Part shown: one piece after another, positions 14,254-22,469 of the stretch
Position numbering within the stretch: the stretch's first letter is position 1
Layout of the letters: every line of letters starts with the position of its first letter
Source of the DNA: JANWHF01 sp036276235
GTDB taxonomy: Bacteria > Planctomycetota > Phycisphaerae > Tepidisphaerales > Tepidisphaeraceae
Direction: 5' to 3'
Length of the DNA: 30,825 bases
Assembly (NCBI GenBank): GCA_036276235.1
Contig: DATBDZ010000016.1
Span: 1-30,825 of the forward strand
Notes under the pieces: model-generated
Told to the model about the DNA's origin: nothing
What the model saw: the letters and a program-made list of their open reading frames with translations, nothing else
Databases searched by the model: none
Translations under genes and position numbers: made by a program

Positions 14254-16683
14254 TCAATGGCTTGCGGCCGCCGCGGTGGAAGCCGGCCGCGCGGCGAATG
14301 CGCCGTACAGAACGATATTGCGCATTAGATCGGTCGCGCTTTGCGGAGAATAGCCGTAGATTCCATCGACCGGCTCTCCAACCATGCCGGCGGAAAGATC
14401 TTCGCGGCTATAGAAAACGGCAATGCGATCGCCGCGCATGATCCCGTAAACGCGCGGCGCCTTGAGCTTGCTTGCGACCTTGCTCTTGTAGAAATCGCGA
14501 TAGGAAACGGCATCGATCCTGGCTTTGGGAAGCTCGTATACCGGGCTTTCGATATCGAGCGGATCGGCCAATCCTTTGGTGGCGGCGTCGCCGAAGGCAG
14601 TGCGCAGCTCGGCTTCGGCCGACGTGGCAAAATCGTCGGAGCCCCCCGCCGCGTCGATCACCAGCGTGCCGCCGCGAATGGCAAAATCGACCAACGCCGT
14701 GCGCTGCGCATCGGTCAGCTTGAAGTGCGATGTTCCCGTCAGATGAGCGAGCTTGAATCCTGAAAGCCGATCCTGCCCAAGCCGGACATTCTCGATCGTG
14801 ACATCAGATTTGAACTTGTTATGGAGCAGCGCCGCGATTCGCCGCCAGCCGCCCGGCTCGGGGTCAGGGTTGTCGCCAACAATGATGCGGGCGATCTTCG
14901 CGGTTTGATCGGCGCTGATCTTGGCGTCGGGCCGGATGATGTACGAGTCGCCCTTGTTGCGGAGATTGCTCTTATCGACGGCGTACAGGAATAAATCGGC
15001 CGTCGCCTGATACATCTCTTCCTTGGTCTTCTCGGCGTGAGTCTGCCAGGCGCGGGCAGGATCGGAATCGGGGAAGATCACCATCAACTCGCGAACGCCG
15101 TTGCTCATCGCGCGGATCGTTGGCTTTTCGCTCCATTTGGAGCGCTGGAAAATCTGGCCGGTGAAGATGAGGTTGCTGGCAGGAAGATCGCGGAACGCGT
15201 ACTTGGGAAACAGCTTCTTTCCGAGCTCTTCAAAACTCTTGGCAAAGAGGGGCTTGGCCAGCCCGCAGTCGGCGTTGCCGAAGATCATTCCGCCGCCTTC
15301 GACGTATTGGCGGAGCTTGCCGATCTCTTCGTCGGTGAACTTCAGTTGCTGATCGCCGGCGATGTAGAGAATCGGCGCATCGTGCAGTTCATCGACGGAG
15401 ACTTTGAGATTGACGATCTGGAAGTTGAGGACGCGCTCGATCTGGTCGCCGGTCCAGCGGGCGACGTTGGCGACATCGCGCGGGCGCTGGTTCCAGTTGG
15501 CTTCGATCGATTTGCCGCCTGCATCGACGACGTCGTATTGCAGCTTGTTCATCATCACCGGCGCGCGGCCGCGTGAGAGGAAGATCATCCCAAATGACGT
15601 CCAGGGGAGCGCCATGTTTGAGCCGAAGAAGCTGCCGGTCCAGGAGCCGTTGGCCTTCTGCGTTTTGATCAGTGCGTCGGCGCCTTCGGCATACCAGTCA
15701 GTCGTGCCGAAATATTTGTAGCCGCTGGCGACGCCGATGCGCTCGATGCCGTACAGCGTGTAGCAGTCGATTCCCTTTTTCTTGTCGTATTGATCCTTGA
15801 TGAAGGCCGGAAAATGCTGGCTGATCCACGCGAGGCCTTTGTCGATGTGCTCATCCGGAATATTGCCGCGACAGTTGATGCCGTCGTCGGAGTGCAGGAA
15901 ATCGTTGATGATGAACAGGCTCGCAACGCCGGCGGCGGTCATCGAAAGCGATTCGGCACGTTGGGCTTCTTTTTGCGCTCGAGGATCAGGCTTGGAAGGC
16001 GTCCCCTCGTATTCCCAGCCGCCGTCGGGAAACTGGTGGCTTCTCCAGCCTTCTTCGAAAACCTTCCAATCTTTGGTGTCGATCTCGACGCCATTCTTGG
16101 CACATGCCCAGAGGCCGAGAATGCCGAACTGACTGACGCTGTGATCGAGCTTCCCGCTGCCGGTGAGTTTCTCACCCTTGCCATTGCCATAATCCCAGAA
16201 GCCCTTGTTTTGCGGGTTTTGCTTGCCGGTGTTCATTCCATCGAGAATGAGCTTTGCATCGCGATGGGACATCGACTTGATGGTGGCGGAATCCGGTAGC
16301 AGCGGCCAGACCTGGGCTCGTATGCCAACCGAATAAATTCCCATGATGTCGGTCTTTTCCAGAAACTCGACCGCTTTCTGAATGCGCGGGTCCTGTGGGT
16401 TTTCGCCGGAGGCCAGCAGCGCGTAGACAGCAAGTGCCGTCCACCCGCCGTAGCTGTCCCCCTGCATCTTGTGCCAATCATCGTGCTTAACGGTCTGGCG
16501 TTTGTCGTCGGTTTCCCAGTGGCCGCTCTCTTTGAGCTGGCTGTAGAGGTATTGCTTGGCCTTATCGATGGCGCGATCAACCTCTTCGGGCGAGGCTGCC
16601 CGAACACGGGGCGCCAAGGCGCATATCATTGCGAGCAACACAACGCTGTGGATTCGAAGCGAAGACGTGATCGGCATTCGCAT
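14254..16683 (-). CDS. Exported alpha/alpha-toroid protein with DUF4159 domain
   Basis: A 809-residue protein. The start is MRMPITSS, because GAGAGG lies six bases upstream; a frame extension upstream overlaps the divergent aguB region. A signal peptide covers about residues 1-29 (cleavage near VRA-A). Residues about 35-400 resemble the prenyltransferase/squalene-cyclase toroid: repeated blocks such as GGWTALAVYALLASGE, FPDGGWEYEG and KANGSWTGSFFGS. No DxDD cyclase motif is evident. Residues about 440-790 look like DUF4159-type segments (LYIAGDQQLKFTDEEIGKLR, VEGGGMIFGNADC, and later FAIRGGTLVIDAAGG). This fusion is typical of planctomycetes; its role is unknown. It is divergent from aguB across about 123 bases. 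Confidence 0.82.
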   Translation of the reverse strand: MRMPITSSLRIHSVVLLAMICALAPRVRAASPEEVDRAIDKAKQYLYSQLKESGHWETDDKRQTVKHDDWHKMQGDSYGGWTALAVYALLASGENPQDPRIQKAVEFLEKTDIMGIYSVGIRAQVWPLLPDSATIKSMSHRDAKLILDGMNTGKQNPQNKGFWDYGNGKGEKLTGSGKLDHSVSQFGILGLWACAKNGVEIDTKDWKVFEEGWRSHQFPDGGWEYEGTPSKPDPRAQKEAQRAESLSMTAAGVASLFIINDFLHSDDGINCRGNIPDEHIDKGLAWISQHFPAFIKDQYDKKKGIDCYTLYGIERIGVASGYKYFGTTDWYAEGADALIKTQKANGSWTGSFFGSNMALPWTSFGMIFLSRGRAPVMMNKLQYDVVDAGGKSIEANWNQRPRDVANVARWTGDQIERVLNFQIVNLKVSVDELHDAPILYIAGDQQLKFTDEEIGKLRQYVEGGGMIFGNADCGLAKPLFAKSFEELGKKLFPKYAFRDLPASNLIFTGQIFQRSKWSEKPTIRAMSNGVRELMVIFPDSDPARAWQTHAEKTKEEMYQATADLFLYAVDKSNLRNKGDSYIIRPDAKISADQTAKIARIIVGDNPDPEPGGWRRIAALLHNKFKSDVTIENVRLGQDRLSGFKLAHLTGTSHFKLTDAQRTALVDFAIRGGTLVIDAAGGSDDFATSAEAELRTAFGDAATKGLADPLDIESPVYELPKARIDAVSYRDFYKSKVASKLKAPRVYGIMRGDRIAVFYSREDLSAGMVGEPVDGIYGYSPQSATDLMRNIVLYGAFAARPASTAAAASH

Positions 16684-16806
16684 GTCAGACCTCTCGCCAG
16701 ACGCGGGAAATGATACACTATGATTATCTTCCCAAGAGGTGGGAATCACAAGGACGATTCACAAACTTTGACCGGCGCGGGCAGGGAAACTTGCCGCCAT
16801 GATGAG

Positions 16807-17760
16807 ATGAAAATCACCAAAAAATCACGCACAGCCGTTAAAAACGGAAAAAACTCCGAAATTGTCCGCGTCGGTTTGACCCAAATGGCTTGCACCGCCG
16901 ACCCCGGCAAGAATCTGAAGAAGCAGGTGGAGCTGCTCGATCAGGCCGCCGCCGCTGGCGCTAAAATCCTCTGCACGCAGGAACTGTTTCGCTCCCAATA
17001 CTTCTGCCAGGCGGAGGACCATCGCTTCTTCAAGCTGGCCGAAACCATCCCCGGTCCCAGCACCGATGCACTCGCCAAGGTGGCGAAAAAGCACAAGGCG
17101 GTCATCATCGGCTCGCTCTTCGAGAAGCGCGCCGCCGGCCTGTATCACAATACGGCTGTCGTCATTGAGACGGACGGATCGATCAAAGGCATCTATCGGA
17201 AGATGCACATCCCGGACGATCCCCTCTTCTACGAAAAATTCTACTTCACGCCGGGCGACACCGGCTTTCGCGCCTGGGACACCACCTACGGCAAGATCGG
17301 CGTGCTGATCTGCTGGGACCAATGGTACCCCGAAGGCGCGCGCCTCACCGCGCTCCAAGGCGCGCAAATCCTCTTCTATCCCACCGCGATTGGCTGGCAT
17401 CCCAGCGAAAAAGCCGAGTACGGCAGCGCCCAGCACGAAAGCTGGGAGCTGATCCAGCGCTCCCACGCCGTCGCGAACGGCTGCTACGTCTGCGCCCCCA
17501 ACCGCATCGGCTTGGAAAAAGTCCTCGACCCGCGCGGCAAGCCATTCAGCGACGACGGCCTGGAATTCTGGGGCCAAAGCTTCATCGCCTCACCCAACGG
17601 CCAGATCGTGAAGAAGGCATCGAGCGATCGCGAAGAGATCGTATTGGCCGACTGCGATCTGGAGAAGGTGGAATTCAGCCGCACGCATTGGCCGTTTCTG
17701 CGGGATCGGCGGATTGATGCGTATGGGGATCTGACGAGGCGGTTTGTGGATGCGAAGTGA
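16807..17760 (+). CDS. aguB: N-carbamoylputrescine amidase
   Basis: A 317-residue member of the carbon-nitrogen hydrolase (nitrilase) superfamily. It converts N-carbamoylputrescine to putrescine, CO2 and ammonia. The catalytic Glu-Lys-Cys triad is visible: Glu59 in CTQELF, Lys132 in YRKMHIPDD and Cys169 in GVLICWDQWYPEGAR. The full-length frame begins at 16720, but the first 29 codons overlap the divergent gene's signal region and are not protein-like, so I use the ATG at 16807; no strong ribosome-binding site is seen. The specific assignment rests on PDDPLFYEKFYFTPGD and CWDQWYPE, typical of AguB, and on aguA and speA downstream on the same strand. The basic N-terminal 18 residues are an addition. 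Confidence 0.92.
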   Translation: MKITKKSRTAVKNGKNSEIVRVGLTQMACTADPGKNLKKQVELLDQAAAAGAKILCTQELFRSQYFCQAEDHRFFKLAETIPGPSTDALAKVAKKHKAVIIGSLFEKRAAGLYHNTAVVIETDGSIKGIYRKMHIPDDPLFYEKFYFTPGDTGFRAWDTTYGKIGVLICWDQWYPEGARLTALQGAQILFYPTAIGWHPSEKAEYGSAQHESWELIQRSHAVANGCYVCAPNRIGLEKVLDPRGKPFSDDGLEFWGQSFIASPNGQIVKKASSDREEIVLADCDLEKVEFSRTHWPFLRDRRIDAYGDLTRRFVDAK

Positions 17761-17781
17761 ATACTGTTTGAGGATCCATCA

Positions 17782-18045
17782 ATGACAAGTGAGGACGTGC
17801 GATCGGAGCTGGAGAAGAGGCCGTTTGTACCCTTTCGCCTACATCTTGTGAGCGGGCACGCGGTTCATGTTAAAATGGAACGCCAGGCTTGGATGCTCCA
17901 GAATGCTGTCATGGTCTTTCAGCCCGCTGCCGATTCGGCGGGCGAAATGTTATATGATGTAATCGCGCTACGAAACATCGAACGTTTGGAGCAGGTCGGA
18001 AACCGAGGCCCGACAGGCGAAACCGAGGGAGCGCGCAATGCTTAA
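17782..18045 (+). CDS. Small PFxPFRxHL protein, copy 1
   Basis: An 87-residue protein starting with MTSEDVRSELEKRPFVPFRL; GAGG lies eight bases upstream of the ATG. It belongs to a small family, common in planctomycetes, with a PFxPFRxHLxxGxxxxV beginning; function unknown. Predicted as a compact alpha/beta fold without signal or membrane segment. The following paralogue starts eight bases before its stop, so translation is probably coupled. It lies 21 bases after aguB and may be in the same transcript. Confidence 0.72.
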   Translation: MTSEDVRSELEKRPFVPFRLHLVSGHAVHVKMERQAWMLQNAVMVFQPAADSAGEMLYDVIALRNIERLEQVGNRGPTGETEGARNA

Positions 18046-18295
18046 AGAAGAAGTTAAATCCGTCGTCGAGCGTGAGCCGTTTCGGCCCTATCGGATCCAT
18101 CTACAAAACGGGAAGCGTTACGATGTGCCTCATCGCGATGTTGCCCGATTTCTCGGATACGGCGTGCTCGTATTCATCGGGATGAAAGAGGGCACGCGGC
18201 AAGCCAAGGGGTACGATCGGTTTCCTTTCGACGACATTGCGCGGATCGAAAATTTGCGAGCGCGCGGGGGACCGCAGCGCAAGAAGGCCTCATAG
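18038..18295 (+). CDS. Small PFRPYRIHL protein, copy 2
   Basis: An 85-residue paralogue of the gene at 17782 (EREPFRPYRIHLQNGKRYDVPH against EKRPFVPFRLHLVSGHAVHV; both then carry a hydrophobic strand and end in a DDIARIE or LRNIERLE type helix). GGGAG six bases before the ATG lies within the end of the first copy. This VPHRDVARF version is closest to the usual family form. It may be a dimer partner of copy 1; function unknown. Confidence 0.75.
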   Translation: MLKEEVKSVVEREPFRPYRIHLQNGKRYDVPHRDVARFLGYGVLVFIGMKEGTRQAKGYDRFPFDDIARIENLRARGGPQRKKAS

Positions 18296-18365
18296 GAATG
18301 TCGCATGACAAATCGGCTTCTCCAAGTCCCCAGAAAGATGCTACGCTGACGCATGAGGTACCCGC

Positions 18366-18788
18366 ATGGTTCCGCTTTCGGTCGTTGACATGGTGTTTTG
18401 CTCAGATCAGCCGCTTGAGCGAACCATTGAGGTTGCGTCGCAGTTCATTGCTGCTGCGCTGACAGATCTCGATGGAATATCAAAATTGGACATGACCTTA
18501 ATGCCGGTGGGCCGACAGGTTGAACGCCAACACGCATCGCTTCTTCATGGCATGTACGGAGATTGGGCAGTGCAGGCTGAATCGTTGCTGGAGCGCATCG
18601 AGCGGCTGGAGCGGCGCATTGGGAAAAAGTTGCCGCGCGCTGACGAACTGCGCGACGCGCACGGGCGCACGCGTGCAATGCTCTCGATTTCGGTCGAAGA
18701 CATGGAACAAGCAAGAAAAGACATTCTTGAAGGTCGGACGATTCCTGCCGCAGAGGTGCGGCGTGCCATACGCATGGGAACTCTCTGA
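18366..18788 (+). CDS. Unknown 140-residue helical protein
   Basis: I do not recognise this protein. GAGGT six bases upstream supports the ATG. The sequence is largely helical; residues about 73-105 (AESLLERIERLERRIGKKLPR) could form a short coiled coil. There is no signal peptide and no cysteine pair. It lies between the small PFxPFRxHL genes and aguA in the same orientation. It carries no feature that ties it to polyamine synthesis, so position is the only link. Confidence 0.55.
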   Translation: MVPLSVVDMVFCSDQPLERTIEVASQFIAAALTDLDGISKLDMTLMPVGRQVERQHASLLHGMYGDWAVQAESLLERIERLERRIGKKLPRADELRDAHGRTRAMLSISVEDMEQARKDILEGRTIPAAEVRRAIRMGTL

Positions 18789-18830
18789 GCACGTCCGACA
18801 GAGACTGCGCTAATTGGAGCCGTCCGTTCG

Positions 18831-19904
18831 ATGCACAAACTTCAAGTCTTGACCCAAACCCCCGCCTCTCTCGGCTATTCCTTTCCCCCCGAATGGGCTC
18901 CCCACCGCGCCACCTGGTTTAGCTGGCCGCGGCCGGAGGGGATTTCTTTTCCGGGGAAGTATCAGACCGTTCCGGAAAATCTTGCCCGCATCTTTGCCCA
19001 GATCGCGCCGCGCGAGCGGGTCGAGATCAACGTTCCTAATGAAAACTACGAGTACATCGTTCGCCAGCAGCTCGCCGAGCATGGCTGCCCGCTGAAGAAC
19101 ATTTTCTTTCATTACATCAAGACCAACGAAAGCTGGTGCCGCGATCATGGGCCGGCGTTTGTGCTTCGCAAGACCCACGCCGGCAAGCGGCAGGCAGCGA
19201 TCGTCGATTGGGGCTTCAATGCCTGGGGCGGGAAGTATCCGCCTTACGATGATGACGACGCGGTGCCGACGCGCATCGCCGAGGAACTGAAGCTGCCGAT
19301 CTTCTATCCGAAGATCGTCATGGAAGGCGGCGCTGTCGATTTTAACGGTGCCGGCGCGGTCTTAACGACAACTTCGTGCCTTCTGAACAAAAACCGCAAC
19401 CCGAACCTCTCGAAGCAGCAGATCGAGCAATACTTAAAGGACTACTACGGCCAGCAGCAGGTGCTTTGGCTCGGCGAGGGAATAGTCGGCGACGATACCG
19501 ACGGCCATGTTGACGACCTCGCCCGTTTTATCGGGCCGAATACCATCGTGACGGCGGTCGAGGATGATCCGAAGGACGAAAACTACAAAATCCTCCAGGA
19601 CAACCTCCGGCGGCTGCGAAAGATGAAGGATTTGGCCGGGCGATCGTTCCAGATCGTCGAGATTCCGATGCCGGGCGTGGTCGAGCATGATCGTCAGCGT
19701 TTGCCGGCGACGTACGTCAACTTCTACTTTGTGAACGGAGCGCTTTTGGTGCCCACGTATCGGCACAAAAGGAATGATCGCAAGGCGTTGGCGATCCTTC
19801 AGGAGCATCTGCCGCGGCACCAGGTGATCGGCATCGACTGCCTCGAATTAATCTGGGGCCTGGGGGCGATCCACTGCCTCAGCCAGCAGCAGCCGCGCGT
19901 GTGA
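18831..19904 (+). CDS. aguA: Agmatine deiminase
   Basis: A 357-residue enzyme of the guanidino-group modifying superfamily (peptidyl-arginine-deiminase type). It hydrolyses agmatine to N-carbamoylputrescine and ammonia. Visible motifs: FSWPRPE (30-36), SWCRDHGPAFV (101-111, substrate-binding Asp105), MEGGAVDFNG (164-173), DTDGHVDDLARF (222-233, catalytic His226) and GLGAIHCLSQQQP with nucleophile Cys349. Length is normal for bacterial AguA. GGAG lies eleven bases before the ATG. Its product is the substrate of aguB, and speA, which supplies agmatine, follows 113 bases downstream. Confidence 0.95.
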   Translation: MHKLQVLTQTPASLGYSFPPEWAPHRATWFSWPRPEGISFPGKYQTVPENLARIFAQIAPRERVEINVPNENYEYIVRQQLAEHGCPLKNIFFHYIKTNESWCRDHGPAFVLRKTHAGKRQAAIVDWGFNAWGGKYPPYDDDDAVPTRIAEELKLPIFYPKIVMEGGAVDFNGAGAVLTTTSCLLNKNRNPNLSKQQIEQYLKDYYGQQQVLWLGEGIVGDDTDGHVDDLARFIGPNTIVTAVEDDPKDENYKILQDNLRRLRKMKDLAGRSFQIVEIPMPGVVEHDRQRLPATYVNFYFVNGALLVPTYRHKRNDRKALAILQEHLPRHQVIGIDCLELIWGLGAIHCLSQQQPRV

Positions 19905-20017
19905 GGACAGGGTCTGATGAGAACCTGATGAAAAAAACAGGTTTTGATTGACTTTCCCTACAACACGATACGATATAAGCGCACCAGAATTCTTTTACGG
20001 GAGCACCTGGCAAAGCG

Positions 20018-22069
20018 ATGCAAACCTCTCTCGATCAGAAGAACGAACCCAAGCCTGAATCCGACAAATCAACCGCCAGCAACGGCAACGGGCATTCCGC
20101 CGCGCCGTTGCATGGGAATGGCAATGGGAATGGGAACGGCGCGACCGCGTTCGTTCCGGCGCCAGCAAAAGCCTGGACGACCGCCGACTCCGAGCGCCTG
20201 TATGGCGTGCGCTCCTGGGGCCAGGGATACTTTTCCATCAATCCCGATGGCCATGTCGCGGTTCATCCCACGCGCGATCCGAATCTCTCCGTCGATCTGC
20301 AGAAGCTGGTTCACGAGCTGCGCGAACGCGACATCCAGCTCCCGATGCTCATCCGCTTCACCGACATCCTCAAGCATCGGGTCGAGCTGCTCCATCAGGC
20401 ATTCACCACCGCCATTCGCGAGTTGGATTACAAGGGCGAATACCGCTGCGTCTACCCGATCAAGGTCAACCAGCAGCGACATGTCGTCGAAGAAATTCTC
20501 GAGTTCGGCAAAGCCTACGGCTTCGGCCTCGAAGCCGGCTCCAAGCCGGAGTTGCTTGCCGTCATGGCGCTGGTCGAGGAGGACAGTACGCCGATCATCT
20601 GCAACGGCTTCAAGGATGATGAGTTCATCGAAGCCGTCATCCTCGCTACCAAGATCGGGAAGAACATCATCCCCGTGGTCGAGAAGTTCAGCGAGCTGGA
20701 GCTGATCGTCAAATACGCGAAGCAGCATAACGTGAAGCCGTCGATCGGCGTGCGCGTTAAGCTCTCCGCCAAAGGCGCCGGCCGCTGGGAACAATCAGGC
20801 GGCGTACGCTCCAAGTTTGGCCTGTTCATTAACGAAGTCGTCGATGCGCTGGAATATCTTCGCCAGCATGGCATGGGCGATTGCATGAACCTGCTGCACT
20901 TCCACCTGGGCAGCCAGATCAACAACATCCGCAACATCAAGAACGCGATCATCGAGCTGGTGCGCGTCTACACCGAAATGCAGCGGCTCGGCGCCGGCCT
21001 GCGCTACATCGATATTGGCGGCGGCCTGGGCGTCGATTACGACGGCTCCAAAACCGACTTCGGCTCCAGCATCAACTACGGCCTCCAGGAGTACGCCAAC
21101 GACGTCATCTACCACATCAAGGAAATCTGCGATCAGAAAGGCGTTGATCATCCCACGATCATCAGCGAATCCGGCCGCGCGATGGTGGCGTATCACAGCG
21201 TGCTGGTCTTCAACGTCCTGGGCTGGAGCGGCTTTGATCGCTTCGATTTGCCACAAGACATCAGCGCGCAGGAGCGCGCCAAGCTCCCCGGCCCGGTGCT
21301 CAATCTCTTTGAGACCTATCGCGACGTGAATGAATCCAACTTCATGGAGTATTACCACGACGCGCAGCTCGCCAAGGAATCGGTGCTCAACCTCTTCAAC
21401 CTTGGCTACTGCTCGCTGGAATATCGCAGCCTTGCCGAGAAGCTATTCTTTGGCATCTGCTCGAAGGTGCTCAAGATCGTCAAGAAGCTGGATTACGTCC
21501 CCGACGAATTCGCCGGCCTGGAGGCGATGCTCTCCGACACCTACTTCTGCAACTTCTCAATCTTCCAGTCGATGCCCGACAGTTGGGCGATCGATCAGCT
21601 CTTCCCGATCATGCCGATTCACAGGCTGAACGAAGAGCCCACCTGCCGCGGCATTCTCGCCGACATCACCTGCGACTCGGACGGCAAGGTCGATCGCTTC
21701 ATCGACCGCCGCTGCGTCAAGCCCGTGCTCGAACTGCACGCCTACGACGGCGGCGATTATGTCATCGCTGCATTCCTCGTCGGCGCCTACCAGGAAATTC
21801 TCGGCGACTTGCACAACCTGCTGGGCGACACGAATGCCGTCCACGTCAGCGTCGATGAAACCGGCCGCCCGTCGGTCGATGAAGTCGTTGAAGGCGACAC
21901 CGTCCGCGAGGTTCTCCAATACGTCCAGTTCTCGGCGGATGAGCTAAAGCGAGCGATGCGCAAAAGAGTTGAGCGAGCTGTGAGAGATCAAAAGCTAAAC
22001 ATCGACGAATCGCGCGTGCTGCTGAAGTTCTACGATAACGGGTTGGAAGGGTATACGTACCTGGAATAG
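20018..22069 (+). CDS. speA: Biosynthetic arginine decarboxylase
   Basis: A 683-residue PLP enzyme (fold III, alanine-racemase-like barrel) that converts arginine to agmatine. Landmarks: YGVRSWGQGYF (62-72), RFTDILKHR (113-121), YPIKVNQQ with PLP Lys149, GLEAGSKPEL, LHFHLGSQI, YIDIGGGLGVDYDG, a SESGRAMVAYHSV active-site region and a C-terminal NISVFQS-like segment. Family length is about 630-660; the extra residues are a low-complexity N terminus (residues about 20-41 alternate Gly and Asn: HGNGNGNGNGA) before the conserved start, probably a disordered extension. No close Shine-Dalgarno sequence is visible (GGGAG is about 14 bases away). With aguA and aguB this completes the agmatine route to putrescine. 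Confidence 0.95.
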   Translation: MQTSLDQKNEPKPESDKSTASNGNGHSAAPLHGNGNGNGNGATAFVPAPAKAWTTADSERLYGVRSWGQGYFSINPDGHVAVHPTRDPNLSVDLQKLVHELRERDIQLPMLIRFTDILKHRVELLHQAFTTAIRELDYKGEYRCVYPIKVNQQRHVVEEILEFGKAYGFGLEAGSKPELLAVMALVEEDSTPIICNGFKDDEFIEAVILATKIGKNIIPVVEKFSELELIVKYAKQHNVKPSIGVRVKLSAKGAGRWEQSGGVRSKFGLFINEVVDALEYLRQHGMGDCMNLLHFHLGSQINNIRNIKNAIIELVRVYTEMQRLGAGLRYIDIGGGLGVDYDGSKTDFGSSINYGLQEYANDVIYHIKEICDQKGVDHPTIISESGRAMVAYHSVLVFNVLGWSGFDRFDLPQDISAQERAKLPGPVLNLFETYRDVNESNFMEYYHDAQLAKESVLNLFNLGYCSLEYRSLAEKLFFGICSKVLKIVKKLDYVPDEFAGLEAMLSDTYFCNFSIFQSMPDSWAIDQLFPIMPIHRLNEEPTCRGILADITCDSDGKVDRFIDRRCVKPVLELHAYDGGDYVIAAFLVGAYQEILGDLHNLLGDTNAVHVSVDETGRPSVDEVVEGDTVREVLQYVQFSADELKRAMRKRVERAVRDQKLNIDESRVLLKFYDNGLEGYTYLE

Positions 22070-22138
22070 CTCCCGGCGCGGCAGGTTGATTTTGGGGTGG
22101 CGCGGCTTGGGATTTCTCCCCAGGGAAAACCGCAATCC

Positions 22139-22264
22139 GAAGAAAGACATGCCCACGCGAGCGTGGGACATGGCATCCGGGCCGGACCCCAGTCATCATT
22201 TCATAGAGTACTTTGCATTCTTGCTCGGGTGCCATGTCTCACGCTTGCGTGAGCATGTCTTCTT
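22139..22264. repeat. Inverted repeat of the GACATG...CGTGGG...TGGCA type
   Basis: Arms at 22139-22175 and 22230-22264 pair imperfectly: GAAGAAAGACATGCCCACGC and the rest of that arm face TGCCATGTCTCACGCTTGCG and its continuation. The arms also contain an inner short palindrome (CCCACGCGAGCGTGGG). The element spans about 126 bases with an unrelated centre. Confidence 0.75.
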
Positions 22265-22377
22265 TTCGCGCCAAATCGACGTCAACATTCAGCACAGGCA
22301 GTTGCAAGCGCCGGGTACGCTCTCGCGATCCATCCAGATGCTTCAGATTACCTGCTCTGAAAATGTCGCGATTTCGT

Positions 22378-22437
22378 GTAGGGTGGCTGTACTCGCCCAC
22401 CACGAGCGGAAGATGGTGGGCGAGTACACCCACCTAC
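22378..22437. repeat. GTAGGG-core inverted repeat
   Basis: Arms at 22378-22402 (GTAGGGTGGCTGTACTCGCC and five further bases) and 22414-22437 pair with a few mismatches around an 11-base loop. The same GTAGGG start as at 9518, 11170, 11995 and 23668, with a different stem. Confidence 0.8.
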
Positions 22438-22469
22438 AGCGCCAAAGGGATTGAGCTGAGCCACGTTCA

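Larger units (their letters stand above)
22070..22469. other. Gap with two inverted repeats
   Basis: No gene is supported. The stretch holds the inverted repeats at 22139-22264 and 22378-22437, listed separately. The rest shows no structure I can name. Confidence 0.6.

Noticed and set aside
20069..20794. 241-codon frame antisense to speA
   Set aside because: Shadow of a well-identified gene.
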